From Psychroflexus maritimus (GTDB taxonomy: Bacteria > Bacteroidota > Bacteroidia > Flavobacteriales > Flavobacteriaceae), in NCBI RefSeq assembly GCF_011089875.1, contig NZ_JAANAS010000061.1:1-64000 (forward strand): DNA of 64,000 nt, read 5' to 3'. The position numbers and the translations under genes are program-made. Positions 9,764-20,257 of this stretch are shown here, one piece after another; the first letter of the stretch is position 1; every line of letters begins with the position of its first letter. The notes beneath the pieces are model-generated. The model was not told the DNA's origin and searched no databases. It saw only the letters and a list, made by a program, of their open reading frames with translations.

Positions 9764-10351
9764 TTAAGCTTCTTCTTCAACATCAAGTTTTTTGTTTTTA
9801 TTTTTCAAAAAGCCAAACATAATTACATCGTAAAGGAAATGGGCAGTCATTGCAGCATAAATGCCAAAGTACTCCATTAAATAGCCAAAACCAGCAGCTA
9901 CAAAAATCAAGTAAACACCGTATAAACTTCGAGGCAGATTTTTTGGCGTGATGTAGCCGTGCAGTAATACAAAAATAATGGCGGTAGGCCAAATACCTAG
10001 AAAAGGTTGAATGGCTCCTCGAAACAAAATTTCCTCACCTACACCGGCACAAAATGAATAAAAAAGCACGTCGGCCCAGCTTAAATCTAGGTCTTTAAAA
10101 AGCTTTCCAAAAAAGCGATTGACTTCATTAAAAATAGGGGCTTTTAAGATGCTTAAACCTAAAAAACCCGTGAGCAAACCTGCTAAAACTCCGTAAATAG
10201 TACTAGTAAAAGGTTGGGCTATGTCAAAAATTTCATCGTAGTTATAGGTATCGCTAAATCCTAAAATAATATAAGCTATAAAACTGAATCCAAATAAGGT
10301 AAATATGGATAGTAATAAAAGCGATTTTTTATTGAGTTGATTTCCTTGCAT
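9764..10351 (-). CDS. CPBP-family intramembrane metalloprotease
   Basis: A 195-residue polytopic membrane protein of the CAAX-protease and bacteriocin-processing (Abi/CPBP) family. The diagnostic motifs are present: GVGEEILFRG (EExxxR), LLHGY and AHFLYDVIMF. They supply the Glu and His residues of the intramembrane active site. Five or six hydrophobic spans are visible. Members process prenylated or bacteriocin peptides or have unknown substrates; no substrate gene lies next door. It is divergent from the AddA-like gene across about 170 bp. Confidence 0.9.
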   Translation of the reverse strand: MQGNQLNKKSLLLLSIFTLFGFSFIAYIILGFSDTYNYDEIFDIAQPFTSTIYGVLAGLLTGFLGLSILKAPIFNEVNRFFGKLFKDLDLSWADVLFYSFCAGVGEEILFRGAIQPFLGIWPTAIIFVLLHGYITPKNLPRSLYGVYLIFVAAGFGYLMEYFGIYAAMTAHFLYDVIMFGFLKNKNKKLDVEEEA

Positions 10352-10522
10352 GCAACAAAATTACAAACTAATGGCTAAACTTTTCAGCAAAAAAATAGTA
10401 ATTTCACTGCTTTAAATGAAGTTTGTTGCAACTGTTGTTTGAAAATTATTCAATTTATTTCTTTCATTATTGATTTTCAGACAACTATTGGTTTTATCAA
10501 TTCTAATTTATATAAAAAAAGT

Positions 10523-13500
10523 ATGGAAAGCTCCTTAGATTTTAAAATATACGATGCTTCAGCTGGAGCAGGAAAGACTTTTACCTTAGCGGTAGATTAC
10601 TTAAGCTTACTTTTGAAAGCGGAAGATCATTTTGCTTTTCAGAAGATTTTAGCCATCACTTTTACCAATAAAGCCGTGGGTGAAATGAAAACGAGAATTT
10701 TATCTTATTTAGTTGATTTTTCGAAGGGAAAAATGGAAGGTGATAACCGTGATTTTTTTCTTCAAGTGAAAGCAAAAACGGAATTGTTAAAGGAGGAAAT
10801 TCAAAAGAAATCAAAGCTAATTGTACGTCAGATTTTAAATAATTACGGGGGGTTTGAAATCTCTACCATTGATGCTTTTACTCACAGAATTATTCGAACT
10901 TTTGCTAAGGATTTAGGGCTGACTACCAATTTTGAAATTGAATTAAATACCTTAGAATTACTTGCTGAAGCTGTTGATCGATTAATTGACCAAGCCGGCG
11001 AGGAAAGCGAGTTAACTCAGGTGTTAGTAGATTTTGTGATTGAGAAAACCAATGAAGATAAAAGTGGCGACATTAGCAGAGATGTATTAGCTATTTCTAC
11101 AATTCTATTGAATGAAAATCATATTCACCAAGTCAAGACACTAGCTAAATTTAAGCTTTCTTCTTTTAAAGCCACGCAGCTTGCCTTGCAAAAAAACAGC
11201 AAAACTGCTCAAACTTCTATTCGAGAAAACGCCCAGTCTTTTTTTGATGCTTTGAAAACTAACGGCTTAGAAGAAACCCATTTTATAAGACAAAGCATTC
11301 CTAAGTTTTTCCGAAATATACAAACAAATAAAACCGTAAAATTTGATGCTAAATGGCAAGAACATATTGAAGAGGGAGGCTATTATAAAAAGTCTGAAGA
11401 CGAATTTATTAAGGCGAAAATAGACCAACTTACTCCGCAGATTGTAGCTTGGTTTTATGCTTGTAAAGAGGCTTATTATAAATTGACTTTTTATCAGGCT
11501 GTGGGTAAAAATTTAACTCAATTAGCGCTGCTTAATCAAGTGCAACATCAGCTTAATCAAATCAAAAAAGATAAGAATTTACTACTGATTTCTGATTTCA
11601 ACCAGAAGATTAGTCAGCAGATTAAAAATCAACCTACACCCTTTATTTATGAACGTTTAGGCGATCGGTTTCAGCATTATTTTATCGATGAGTTTCAGGA
11701 TACATCTATCATGCAATGGGAGAATATTCAACCTTTGGCGGTAGATGCTATGCAGGGAGTTTTTGCCAACGGAAACCCTGGAAGTCTTACCTTAGTTGGT
11801 GATGCCAAACAATCCATTTACGCTTGGCGAGGTGGGGAGGCACAACAATTTATAGACCTCACTCGGCAAAAAAACAAAAACCTTCCGGCAAAAGTAATTC
11901 CTTTGGCTTATAACTTTAGGAGTGAAAAAGAAATCATTGACTTCAACAATCAATTTTTTGAGTTTGTAAGTAAAGCATCCGACTTTGAATTAGTAAAAGA
12001 ATTGTTTTCTGACGCACATCAGAAGCAAGTAGAAGACACCAAAAAAAACAAAGGATATGTAGAAATTTCCTTTCTTGAGGCGGCCAACGTAGAAGAAAAA
12101 AATGAAGTTCATCCTGAAAAAGTAACTCAAATTATTCGCCAGCGAATAGCTGATTCAGCGGCCACTTATGGCGATTTCTGTATTTTGGTTCGCAGTAAAA
12201 AAGACGGGGTTGTGCTTGCCGAATATTTAACTGCACAAGAAATTCCTATCATTTCTTCTGAAACGTTGTTGATCCAAAATAATCCCGAAGTACAATTTCT
12301 TGAAGCTTTGATGCAGCACTGTTTGCAACCCGATGATGCGGAATGGAAATATAAAGTTTTAATTTATTTATACAGAAAATTTGAACAACCACCTCAATTT
12401 GAAAATTTAATTATTGATTTACATCAAAAAAGTTTCAGTAGTATTATAACGAATTTTGAAATTCAGTTTTCACTCACTAAATTTGAATCGCTTCCCGTAT
12501 ATGATGCTATTGAATACGCTATTCAGTCGTTTCAACTTCATCAAGAAAGCTCAGCACACTTGCTTTTCTTCCTCGATGAAATTTTTCAGTTTAGCCAAAA
12601 AAATCAATCGGATATAGGTAGTTTTATTAGGTTTTGGGGAAATCAAAAAGAAAGCAAAAGCATTAGTGCTCCAGCGGGAGAAAATGCAGTGCAAATCATG
12701 ACCATTCACAAAAGTAAAGGCTTGCAGTTTCCAATAGTAATTTTACCTTATTTAGATCAAAGTATAGGCGATTTGAGCAAGGACAAGTTTTGGGTGCCCT
12801 TAGAAAATTATCCAATTCCACTAGCTTTAATTAATGGCAGTGATGAATTAGAAAATTATTTACCTGCATCAATTCAACCTTTGTTTGACGTTTGGAAAGG
12901 CAAAAAAACCTTAGAAGACTTAAACGTTTTGTACGTTGCTTTAACTCGTGCGGCTAAAGAAATGTATTTGCTTTCTTCTTACAAGACTTCAAAAAACGGC
13001 ATGTCTTTTGGCAAAAATGCATACGCTTCGTTTATTCAGCAGTTTCTTGTTAAGCTTGAAGTTTTTCAGGAGGAAAAATTAACGTATTCGTTTGGAACAC
13101 CCTTTAATTTTCAAAAATTAAACTCAGCAACTCAAAAGTCAAGTCAGAAAAATGATTTCATGTTTACTTCTAGAAGCATAAGACAAGATTTGCACTTTGC
13201 AGGGCAAGGCGTAAATTTATGGCAAGATGAAAGAAATCAAGCCCTTGAAGAAGGTAATATTATTCATTGGATTTTATCAAAAACACTTTATGCTAAAGAT
13301 GTTACTAAAGCTATAGACCTAGCTTTACGTCAGGGAATAATTACAGAAGAAAAGCGAATTCATTACAGCTCAAACTTAGCAACTATTATTCAGCATCCAT
13401 TACTCAAAGCTTATTTTGAAGGGCATTGGGAAATAAAAAATGAACAAGATATAGCTTTTGAAGGAAAAATATATCGTCCAGACCGTTTGTGTTTGCAAGC

Positions 13501-13666
13501 TAATAATGCGGTAATTATTGATTATAAAACAGGCGAACAAAATTTGAAGCATCACGAACAAGTGAAGTTTTATCAAACTATTCTTGAAGCTTTAGGGTAT
13601 AAGGTGCAAAACTTGCTTTTGGTTTACATAAAAGCAACAAAGCTTGAGGTGATTGAGGTTAAATAG
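10523..13666 (+). CDS. AddA-like UvrD/Rep helicase with C-terminal nuclease
   Basis: A superfamily 1A DNA helicase of about 1047 residues fused to a RecB-type nuclease, resembling AddA of the AddAB recombination complex. Visible motifs are Walker A ASAGAGKTFTL, the DEFQDTS box, GDAKQSIYAWRGGE, YNFRSEKE, TIHKSKGLQFP and LYVALTRAAKEM. The end has the PD-(D/E)XK core, YRPDRLCL followed by VIIDYKTG. The frame is open to 10439, but the ATG at 10523 starts right at the conserved N-terminus, so that start is used. An AddB-like partner is not in this window. Confidence 0.92.
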   Translation: MESSLDFKIYDASAGAGKTFTLAVDYLSLLLKAEDHFAFQKILAITFTNKAVGEMKTRILSYLVDFSKGKMEGDNRDFFLQVKAKTELLKEEIQKKSKLIVRQILNNYGGFEISTIDAFTHRIIRTFAKDLGLTTNFEIELNTLELLAEAVDRLIDQAGEESELTQVLVDFVIEKTNEDKSGDISRDVLAISTILLNENHIHQVKTLAKFKLSSFKATQLALQKNSKTAQTSIRENAQSFFDALKTNGLEETHFIRQSIPKFFRNIQTNKTVKFDAKWQEHIEEGGYYKKSEDEFIKAKIDQLTPQIVAWFYACKEAYYKLTFYQAVGKNLTQLALLNQVQHQLNQIKKDKNLLLISDFNQKISQQIKNQPTPFIYERLGDRFQHYFIDEFQDTSIMQWENIQPLAVDAMQGVFANGNPGSLTLVGDAKQSIYAWRGGEAQQFIDLTRQKNKNLPAKVIPLAYNFRSEKEIIDFNNQFFEFVSKASDFELVKELFSDAHQKQVEDTKKNKGYVEISFLEAANVEEKNEVHPEKVTQIIRQRIADSAATYGDFCILVRSKKDGVVLAEYLTAQEIPIISSETLLIQNNPEVQFLEALMQHCLQPDDAEWKYKVLIYLYRKFEQPPQFENLIIDLHQKSFSSIITNFEIQFSLTKFESLPVYDAIEYAIQSFQLHQESSAHLLFFLDEIFQFSQKNQSDIGSFIRFWGNQKESKSISAPAGENAVQIMTIHKSKGLQFPIVILPYLDQSIGDLSKDKFWVPLENYPIPLALINGSDELENYLPASIQPLFDVWKGKKTLEDLNVLYVALTRAAKEMYLLSSYKTSKNGMSFGKNAYASFIQQFLVKLEVFQEEKLTYSFGTPFNFQKLNSATQKSSQKNDFMFTSRSIRQDLHFAGQGVNLWQDERNQALEEGNIIHWILSKTLYAKDVTKAIDLALRQGIITEEKRIHYSSNLATIIQHPLLKAYFEGHWEIKNEQDIAFEGKIYRPDRLCLQANNAVIIDYKTGEQNLKHHEQVKFYQTILEALGYKVQNLLLVYIKATKLEVIEVK

Positions 13667-13684
13667 GTATAAAAATAAAAGTTT

Positions 13685-14386
13685 TTAGTTGCTCTCTTCC
13701 GCTTCAAATAATTCAAGAAAATGCTTCTTTAGTTTTTGTTTTACTTCTTGAAGAGGAATTTCTTTCTTTCCTAATTCAACATTTAGTGAAGTAACCGCTT
13801 TGTCTTTAATTCCACAGGGAACGATGTGATCAAAATAACCCAAGTCGGCATTTACATTAAGCGCAAATCCGTGCATAGTAACCCAACGAGAAGCTCTTAC
13901 GCCCATGGCACAAATTTTTCTTGCAAAAGGCGTCCCAACATCAAGCCAAACTCCCGTTTCGCCTTTACTTTGTTCTGCGTTAAGCCCATATTCTTTTAAG
14001 GTAAGTATGACCATTTCTTCCAACAGGCGTAGGTATTTATGAATATCGGTAAAAAAGTTTTCTAAATCTATAATAGGGTAGCCCACAATTTGTCCAGGAC
14101 CGTGATAGGTAATATCACCCCCTCGATTAATTTTATAAAAAACGGCTTTTTTTTCTTTCAACTGACTTTCATCAAGCAGTAAATTAGATAAATCGCCACT
14201 TTTACCTAAGGTATAAACGTGAGGATGTTCTACAAAAAGAAAATGATTAGGTGTAGAGAGATTTAAGCTTTCTCTTCGATTTCTGATTTTTAAATTCAGA
14301 ATTTCTTCAAAGAGTGATTCTTGAAAATCCCAAGTTTCTTTGTAATCTTTTTGCCCTAAATCAGCTACTTTTATTTCTTTATTCAT
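13685..14386 (-). CDS. lipB: Octanoyltransferase
   Basis: Transfers octanoate from acyl-carrier protein to the lipoyl domains of 2-oxoacid dehydrogenases and GcvH, the first step of lipoate synthesis. The 233-residue protein has the family motifs GGDITYHGPGQ, RKICAMGVRASRWVTMHGFA (catalytic Lys) and the catalytic Cys in VPCGI. The frame could begin at a TTG three codons upstream, but ATG at 14386 fits a -7 box just in front. It converges on the AddA-like gene. No lipA lies in the window. Confidence 0.95.
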   Translation of the reverse strand: MNKEIKVADLGQKDYKETWDFQESLFEEILNLKIRNRRESLNLSTPNHFLFVEHPHVYTLGKSGDLSNLLLDESQLKEKKAVFYKINRGGDITYHGPGQIVGYPIIDLENFFTDIHKYLRLLEEMVILTLKEYGLNAEQSKGETGVWLDVGTPFARKICAMGVRASRWVTMHGFALNVNADLGYFDHIVPCGIKDKAVTSLNVELGKKEIPLQEVKQKLKKHFLELFEAEESN

Positions 14387-14392
14387 AAGTAG

Positions 14393-14400
14393 CAAAGTTA
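14393..14400 (-). promoter_or_regulatory. -7 element for lipB (TAACTTTG)
   Basis: Exact match to the Bacteroidota TAnnTTTG box on the minus strand, a few bases before the lipB ATG. It predicts a very short or absent leader and supports the ATG at 14386 over an upstream TTG. Confidence 0.5.
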
Positions 14401-14611
14401 AACAATTTGCCTGCTTTAATTAGAGGTGTTGAGGTTTTTTTGAATATTTGATGTAGGAGTGGGGTATTATTAATACCTTAATTATTTGATTTTTAATTTA
14501 CATTCAAGCTACTTTAACCATTAAATGATACTAGATAGTTCATTTATATTTCATACATTTTCTTGTTTTCAATTTCGTTCTTTTTTATTTTTCAAATTTA
14601 TATTAATGTCT

Positions 14612-17221
14612 TTACAAGTAAGATTTGGCTTCTTGCAAAGCTTGATTAATTCCTTGTGGATTTTTACCACCAGCAGTAGCAAAAAACGCTTGACCGCCGC
14701 CACCACCTTGAATAAATTTTCCTAATTCTCTTACTACTTGACCAGCGTTAAGCCCTTGCTTTTCTGCAAGTTTTTTGTCGATAAAGCAGGTTAGTAGGGC
14801 TTTACCGTTGACTTCTGCACCTAAAATAATGAACACTTGGTCAACTTCGCCTCCTAATTGAAAAGCTAAATCTTTCATTCCGTTGGCATCTAAATCTACT
14901 TTTTCTGCTAAGAAATTGACGCCATTAATCGGCTGAAATTGTTTTTTTAAATCGGCTTTTAGGTTTTTAGCCTGGGCTCTTTTTAACCCTTCTATTTCTT
15001 TTTTTAGCAAGGTGTTTTCGTCTTGTAGATTTCCTAGTGCTTTGATGGGGTCTTGAGCATTATTGAGTAAGGTTTTTACTTCATCAAAAGCGGTGGCTTT
15101 TTGAGTTAAGTAATTTTTTGCTTCGTCTTTTGTAATGGCCTCAATTCTTCTAATTCCAGCGGCAACAGAAGTTTCTTGAGTGATGGTGAAATGCCAAATT
15201 TCGGAGGTGTTTTGTACATGAGTACCTCCGCATAATTCCATAGATTCACCAAATTTTACAGTCCTTACGGCATCGCCATATTTTTCTCCAAATAAAGCTA
15301 TAGCTCCAGCTTCTAGGGCTTTTTTGTAAGGAATATTCCGGTTTTCTTCAAAAGGAATACTATCTTGAATCCGGGCATTTACAAAATTTTCTATCTGTTG
15401 CAATTCGTCATCGGTGAGTTTGCTGAAATGCGAAAAGTCAAACCGAAGATAAGCACTTCTAACCAAGGAACCTTTTTGTTCAACGTGGGTTCCTAAAAGG
15501 CTTCTTAAGGCTTGGTGAAGTAGGTGAGTAGCGGTGTGATTACAAGCCGTTCTTTGTCGTTGTTTGGTATCTACAAAAGCTTGAAAAACTCCTTCTAATT
15601 GTTTAGGCAATTGTTTGGTAAAGTGAACAATGAGGTTGTTTTCTTTTTTAGTATCAACGATGTAAATTGTATCTCCGTTAGGTGATTTCAAATAGCCTTT
15701 ATCGCCTACTTGGCCTCCTCCTTCTGGGTAAAAAGGGGTTAAATTGAATACCAACTGATACATTTCACCCTCTTTTTTACTGGTTATTTTTCGGTACTTA
15801 ACCAGCTTTACTTCTGCATCTAAATAATCGTAACCAATAAATTCTTCTTCATCGTCTTCTCGTAAAATGACCCAATCACTCGTAGTTGAAGCGGCCGCGT
15901 CCTTAGAACGATTTTTTTGTTGCTGCAAAGCTTTTTTGAATTCTTCTTCATCTAGTTGATAGCCTTTTTCTTCTAAAATTAAAGAAGTTAAATCAATGGG
16001 GAATCCATAAGTATCGTAGAGTTCAAATGCTTTTGTTCCAGCAAGTGTTTTTCCTTTACTTTGGGCTATCATTTGATCAAGTAATGATAGTCCTTGTGCT
16101 AAGGTTCTTAAAAATGAAATTTCTTCCTCTTGTATAACATTTTCGCATAAATGTTGTTGTTTTTTAATTTCAGGAAAAGCTTCCCCTAGTTCAATTACTA
16201 ATGTTTTTACCAGTTTATAAATAAATGCTTCATTCGTGTTGAGGAAGGTAAAACCGTAGCGAATAGCTCTTCGTAAAATTCTTCTAATCACATAACCTGC
16301 TCCGGTATTGCTAGGAAGTTGACCGTCTGCAATAGCAAAAGCTACCGCCCTTACATGGTCGGCAATCACACGAATAGCAATGTTCGTTGCTTCATCTTTT
16401 CCGTAGGTAAATCCTGTAATGGTTTCAATTTCAGCAATTATTGGTGTAAAAACATCGGTATCGTAATTGGATTGAACACCTTGCATAACCATGCTTAAGC
16501 GTTCAAAGCCCATACCTGTGTCAATGTGTTTGGCAGGTAATTCTTGAAGTTTACCGCTGGCCAAACGGTTAAATTGAATGAAAACTAAATTCCAAATCTC
16601 TACAACTTGCGGGTGGTCTTGATTAATCAAGTCTTTTCCAGGAACCTTTGCTTTTTCTTCATCAGAGCGAATATCTACATGAATTTCTGAAGCTGGACCA
16701 CATGGCCCTTGGTCACCCATTTCCCAAAAGTTATCTTTTTTATTGCCTAATAAAATCCTTTTTTCATCTATGATTTCTTTCCAAATTTCAAAAGCTTCTT
16801 GGTCTTTTTCCAAGCCATCTTCTTTGTGGCCTTCAAAAATAGTAACATACAAGTGGTTTGGATTGATTTTTAATTCTTTGGTTAGAAATTCCCAAGCCCA
16901 TTCTATGGCTTCTTTTTTAAAATAATCTCCTATACTCCAATTCCCTAACATTTCAAACATGGTATGGTGGTAGGTGTCTTTGCCAACTTCTTCTAAATCG
17001 TTGTGTTTTCCGCTAACGCGAAGGCATTTTTGGGTATCAGCAATGCGTGTATGTTTAGGAATTGAGTTGCCTAAGAAGTATTCCTTAAATTGATTCATGC
17101 CTGCATTGGTAAACATCAATGAGGGGTCATCTTTTAAGACAATAGGGGCAGAAGCTACGATGGTATGCGATTTATTTTTGTAAAAATCTAAAAATCGCTG
17201 GCGAATTTCTTTTGATTTCAT
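14612..17221 (-). CDS. alaS: Alanyl-tRNA synthetase
   Basis: Charges tRNA-Ala in the cytoplasm. This is a full-length class II synthetase of about 869 residues. Seen in order are the motif-1 region with [15 protein letters not shown], the motif-3 region [17 protein letters not shown], the editing-domain zinc/catalytic motifs HTATHLLH and CGGTHV, and the glycine-rich C-terminal C-Ala segment [15 protein letters not shown]. The ATG at 17221 is preferred. An upstream TTG at 17227 would add two residues. It is divergent from the M23 peptidase gene, with a promoter for each direction in the gap. Confidence 0.97.
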   Translation of the reverse strand: MKSKEIRQRFLDFYKNKSHTIVASAPIVLKDDPSLMFTNAGMNQFKEYFLGNSIPKHTRIADTQKCLRVSGKHNDLEEVGKDTYHHTMFEMLGNWSIGDYFKKEAIEWAWEFLTKELKINPNHLYVTIFEGHKEDGLEKDQEAFEIWKEIIDEKRILLGNKKDNFWEMGDQGPCGPASEIHVDIRSDEEKAKVPGKDLINQDHPQVVEIWNLVFIQFNRLASGKLQELPAKHIDTGMGFERLSMVMQGVQSNYDTDVFTPIIAEIETITGFTYGKDEATNIAIRVIADHVRAVAFAIADGQLPSNTGAGYVIRRILRRAIRYGFTFLNTNEAFIYKLVKTLVIELGEAFPEIKKQQHLCENVIQEEEISFLRTLAQGLSLLDQMIAQSKGKTLAGTKAFELYDTYGFPIDLTSLILEEKGYQLDEEEFKKALQQQKNRSKDAAASTTSDWVILREDDEEEFIGYDYLDAEVKLVKYRKITSKKEGEMYQLVFNLTPFYPEGGGQVGDKGYLKSPNGDTIYIVDTKKENNLIVHFTKQLPKQLEGVFQAFVDTKQRQRTACNHTATHLLHQALRSLLGTHVEQKGSLVRSAYLRFDFSHFSKLTDDELQQIENFVNARIQDSIPFEENRNIPYKKALEAGAIALFGEKYGDAVRTVKFGESMELCGGTHVQNTSEIWHFTITQETSVAAGIRRIEAITKDEAKNYLTQKATAFDEVKTLLNNAQDPIKALGNLQDENTLLKKEIEGLKRAQAKNLKADLKKQFQPINGVNFLAEKVDLDANGMKDLAFQLGGEVDQVFIILGAEVNGKALLTCFIDKKLAEKQGLNAGQVVRELGKFIQGGGGGQAFFATAGGKNPQGINQALQEAKSYL

Positions 17222-17241
17222 GTTCAAAATTTATGAGTTTG

Positions 17242-17249
17242 CAAACATA
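17242..17249 (-). promoter_or_regulatory. -7 element for alaS (TATGTTTG)
   Basis: Matches TAnnTTTG on the minus strand. An ATTG lies 18 nt upstream as a possible -33 box. Transcription would start about 8-10 nt before the alaS ATG. Confidence 0.5.
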
Positions 17250-17274
17250 AAAAGCTAGATTAAAAAACAATCTT

Positions 17275-17282
17275 TATCTTTG
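17275..17282 (+). promoter_or_regulatory. -7 element for the M23 peptidase gene (TATCTTTG)
   Basis: Matches TAnnTTTG about 59 nt before the ATG at 17341. No clear -33 TTTG is at standard spacing. Confidence 0.45.
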
Positions 17283-17340
17283 CTTTTTTGTGCGCTAAAA
17301 ATTAATTTAAATTCAGTGGCAAAAATACACAAAATAAACT

Positions 17341-18315
17341 ATGAGTAAGGTAAAATATTATTACGATACAGAAACACTTTCTTACCGAAAGATTGAACCT
17401 AAAAAAGGGAAAGCTTTTGGTATAGTTATTTTGTATGTATTAAGTGTTATGTTAGTTTCAGTGGCTTTATTAATTACTTACTTGAGTATTCCAGATTTAG
17501 AAACGCCTAAGGAAAAAGCCTACAAACGAGAATTACAACACATGGAGTTGCAGTTTGAATCTTTAAACAGAAAAATGAACCAGGTAACTGAAGTGCTTCA
17601 TAACTTAGAAGATCGAGACGATAATATTTACCGCGTTTATTTTGGAGCAAATCCAATTTCTAAAGAACAAAGAAAAGCAGGTTTTGGAGGGGTAAACCGC
17701 TACCAATCTTTAGAAGGCTATAACAATTCTGCCTTGATTATTGAAAGCGCTAAGCGAATGGATGAATTAACAAAACGCATTGTTGTTCACTCAAAATCTT
17801 TGGATGAAATCTATGAAATGGCGAAGAATAAAGAAGATAAATTAGCTAGTATTCCTGCGGTACAACCTGTAAAAAATGAAGAATTAACTCGAATGGCTTC
17901 GGGGTATGGAATGCGAATACACCCCATTTATGGTCACCGAAGAATGCACAATGGAATGGATTTTTCTGCTCCCGTAGGAACTCTGGTTTATGCTACTGGA
18001 AATGCAAAAGTGAAACAGGCTAAAACTTCGGGTGCTTTTGGAAAATTGATCATTTTGGATCACGGTTATGGAATAGAAACTTATTACGCGCATCTAGACG
18101 GTTTTAACGTAAGAGCAGGTCAGGAAGTAGTTCGGGGTGAGCATATAGGTTATGTAGGAGATACGGGAAGGTCAACTGCACCGCATTTGCATTATGAAGT
18201 TAGAAGAAACGGGCATGCAGTAAATCCGATTAATTATTACTACAATGATTTAACCTCAGAAGAATATGATTTGATGATGAATAGAGCCTTGCAAGAAAAT
18301 CAATCGCTAGACTAA
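17341..18315 (+). CDS. M23 peptidoglycan endopeptidase, membrane-anchored
   Basis: A 324-residue zinc metallopeptidase that probably cuts peptidoglycan cross-bridges. One N-terminal membrane span lies near residues 26-48 (FGIVILYVLSVMLVSVALLI). A helical region of about residues 55-110 may form a coiled coil. The LytM domain shows the zinc ligands in HNGMDFSAP and HLHYEVRRNG. The layout matches MepM/NlpD-like proteins of Bacteroidota. Its TAA overlaps the ATG of the MerR regulator gene by one base, so the two are coupled. Confidence 0.93.
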   Translation: MSKVKYYYDTETLSYRKIEPKKGKAFGIVILYVLSVMLVSVALLITYLSIPDLETPKEKAYKRELQHMELQFESLNRKMNQVTEVLHNLEDRDDNIYRVYFGANPISKEQRKAGFGGVNRYQSLEGYNNSALIIESAKRMDELTKRIVVHSKSLDEIYEMAKNKEDKLASIPAVQPVKNEELTRMASGYGMRIHPIYGHRRMHNGMDFSAPVGTLVYATGNAKVKQAKTSGAFGKLIILDHGYGIETYYAHLDGFNVRAGQEVVRGEHIGYVGDTGRSTAPHLHYEVRRNGHAVNPINYYYNDLTSEEYDLMMNRALQENQSLD

Positions 18316-18653
18316 TGATGAACACCTTAGAAGGAAAACTTTACTACAGTATTGGAGAAGTGGCAGAAGCCTTTAACGTAAATACGTCGTTAATTCGTTT
18401 TTGGGAAAAAGAATTTGATCAAATTCAACCTAGAAAAAACGCAAAAGGCAACCGAAAGTTTTCTAATGAAGATGTGAAGACCCTTGAATTGATCTTTCAT
18501 TTGGTAAAAGAACGTGGGTTTACTTTGGAAGGGGCCAAAATTCACTTAAAAGAAGAGAAAAAAGAAACCCTTAGTAAATTTGAAATAATAAGTAAACTCA
18601 AAAAAATTAAACGTGAATTATTAGAAATCAAACAAAGCTTAGATTATAATTAA
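18315..18653 (+). CDS. MerR-family regulator
   Basis: A 112-residue protein with an N-terminal MerR winged helix-turn-helix (YYSIGEVAEAFNVNTSLIRFW followed by the KGNRKFSNEDV wing) and a short helical tail. There is no C-terminal effector or metal-binding domain and no cysteine pair. This matches the small MerR-like proteins commonly found beside M23 peptidases in Bacteroidota. It probably binds DNA as a dimer through the tail; targets are unknown. It is translationally coupled to the peptidase and followed by a strong terminator. Confidence 0.88.
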   Translation: MMNTLEGKLYYSIGEVAEAFNVNTSLIRFWEKEFDQIQPRKNAKGNRKFSNEDVKTLELIFHLVKERGFTLEGAKIHLKEEKKETLSKFEIISKLKKIKRELLEIKQSLDYN

Positions 18654-18665
18654 AAGTAAAAAATC

Positions 18666-18711
18666 AATGAAGGGCAAGTAGTTTAGAATTAAGCTTGTCC
18701 TTCATTTTTTT
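18666..18711 (+). terminator. Rho-independent terminator after the M23-MerR unit
   Basis: A 13-bp stem (AATGAAGGGCAAG with CTTGTCCTTCATT, one G-U pair) is followed by a T-run. It ends the two-gene unit and separates it from mlaE. Confidence 0.9.
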
Positions 18712-18741
18712 ATAGTATTTTAGCTCGATAATAATAAATTA

Positions 18742-19479
18742 ATGAATTACATTTTTTCCATTGGTCGGTATTTTTTGATGATTAAAGGTACTTTTAAAAA
18801 AATGACCAAAAGAAGAGTTTTATGGAACTTAATCTTTCAGGAAGTGAATGATTTGGTAATTAAGTCATTGGGAATCATTATTTTTATTTCCTTTTTTATA
18901 GGTGCTGTAGTTACTATACAAACAGCACTTAATCTAACTAATCCTTTAATACCTAGAGAATTAATTGGTTTCGCAGCAAGACAATCTATCATTTTAGAAT
19001 TTGCTCCTACTTTTGTTTCTGTAATTATGGCAGGAAAGGTTGGCTCTTTTATTACTTCAAGTATTGGTACGATGCGTGTTACTGAACAAATTGATGCCCT
19101 GGAAGTAATGGGAATCAATTCTTTAAATTACCTTGTTTTTCCTAAAATAATAGCTATGCTTTTTTATCCTTTTGCAATTGCTATTGCTATGTTTGTAGGT
19201 ATTGGTGGAGCTTATTTAGCAGGTGTGTATGGTGGGTTTTTAGAAGCTGATGAGTTTTTGAACGGACTTACCGATGATTTTACACCTTTTCATATATTTT
19301 ATGCCTTTTTCAAAACCTTTATTTTTGCTTTTTTATTAGCCACAATTCCCGCTTATCACGGCTATTACATGAAAGGAGGCGCCTTAGAAGTAGGGAAGGC
19401 AAGTACCACCTCATTTGTTTGGACAAGTGTAGTAATAATTATAGCAAACTATATCATCACTCAATTACTCTTAAGCTAA
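18742..19479 (+). CDS. MlaE-family ABC transporter permease
   Basis: A 245-residue inner-membrane permease of the MlaE type, part of phospholipid trafficking between the membranes (Mla system). Five or so hydrophobic spans are visible. The conserved core is EFAPTFVSVIMAGKVGSFITSSIGTMRVTEQIDALEVMGI, split across residues of about 91-130. The stop codon shares one base with the start of the ATPase gene (TAATG), so the two are one operon. An MCE-domain (MlaD) partner is not in the window. Confidence 0.93.
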   Translation: MNYIFSIGRYFLMIKGTFKKMTKRRVLWNLIFQEVNDLVIKSLGIIIFISFFIGAVVTIQTALNLTNPLIPRELIGFAARQSIILEFAPTFVSVIMAGKVGSFITSSIGTMRVTEQIDALEVMGINSLNYLVFPKIIAMLFYPFAIAIAMFVGIGGAYLAGVYGGFLEADEFLNGLTDDFTPFHIFYAFFKTFIFAFLLATIPAYHGYYMKGGALEVGKASTTSFVWTSVVIIIANYIITQLLLS

Positions 19480-20243
19480 TGATTAAAGTTGAAAATTTAC
19501 ATAAGTCGTTTGGAGAAACTAAAGTGTTGAAAGGAATATCAACCACTTTTGAACAAGGTAAAACCAACCTAATTATTGGTCAATCGGGTTCAGGAAAAAC
19601 CGTGTTTCTTAAAAATCTAATTGGTTTATTTGAGCCTAATGAAGGAAATATATTTTATGACCAACAAAAATATGGCGATTTATCTACCTCTAACCGAACT
19701 GAACTGAGAAAAAAAATAGGAATGGTTTTTCAAGGGGGAGCTTTGTTTGACTCCATGACGGTTGAGGAAAATGTAATGTTTCCGCTAAAAATGTTTACCA
19801 AAAAATCTAATGCAGAAATGCTTCATCGGGTGCACGAAGTACTTGAGCGTGTAAATTTAAATGAAGCTAATCAAAAATATCCTGCAGAAATTAGTGGGGG
19901 AATGCAAAAGCGTGTTTCTATTGCTAGAGCTATTGTGAACTATCCAAAGTTCTTATTTTGTGATGAACCTAATTCTGGTTTAGACCCAAGAACGGCAACA
20001 GTTATCGATAAATTAATTCAAGAAATTACCAAAGAAAACAACATTACTACGGTGATTAATACCCATGATATGAATTCTGTTTTTGAAATTGGAGAAAAAA
20101 TAATTTACCTTCAAGATGGTATCCTAGCTTGGGAAGGAACAAAAGATGAAATTCATCATAGTAACAACAAAGACTTATCCGATTTTGTGTATTCTTCTAA
20201 TTTATTTAGAAAGGTACGTCAAGCTTATCAAAAAGGCTTGTAA
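19479..20243 (+). CDS. MlaF-type ABC transporter ATPase
   Basis: A 254-residue nucleotide-binding subunit that powers the MlaE permease. Visible elements are Walker A GQSGSGKT, the Q-loop VFQGGALF, the ABC signature ISGGMQKR and Walker B FLFCDEPNSGLDP followed by the switch His in NTHD. The frame is open upstream to 19419, but that part overlaps mlaE. The ATG at 19479, starting MIKVENLHKSF, is the natural start. It converges on the DUF389 gene with only 14 bp between. Confidence 0.95.
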   Translation: MIKVENLHKSFGETKVLKGISTTFEQGKTNLIIGQSGSGKTVFLKNLIGLFEPNEGNIFYDQQKYGDLSTSNRTELRKKIGMVFQGGALFDSMTVEENVMFPLKMFTKKSNAEMLHRVHEVLERVNLNEANQKYPAEISGGMQKRVSIARAIVNYPKFLFCDEPNSGLDPRTATVIDKLIQEITKENNITTVINTHDMNSVFEIGEKIIYLQDGILAWEGTKDEIHHSNNKDLSDFVYSSNLFRKVRQAYQKGL

Positions 20244-20257
20244 GTTTTACTCAACCT

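Noticed and set aside
10439-10522. Longer N-terminus of the AddA-like protein
   Set aside because: The extra 28 residues are hydrophobic and unlike the family, and the ATG at 10523 begins at the conserved region.
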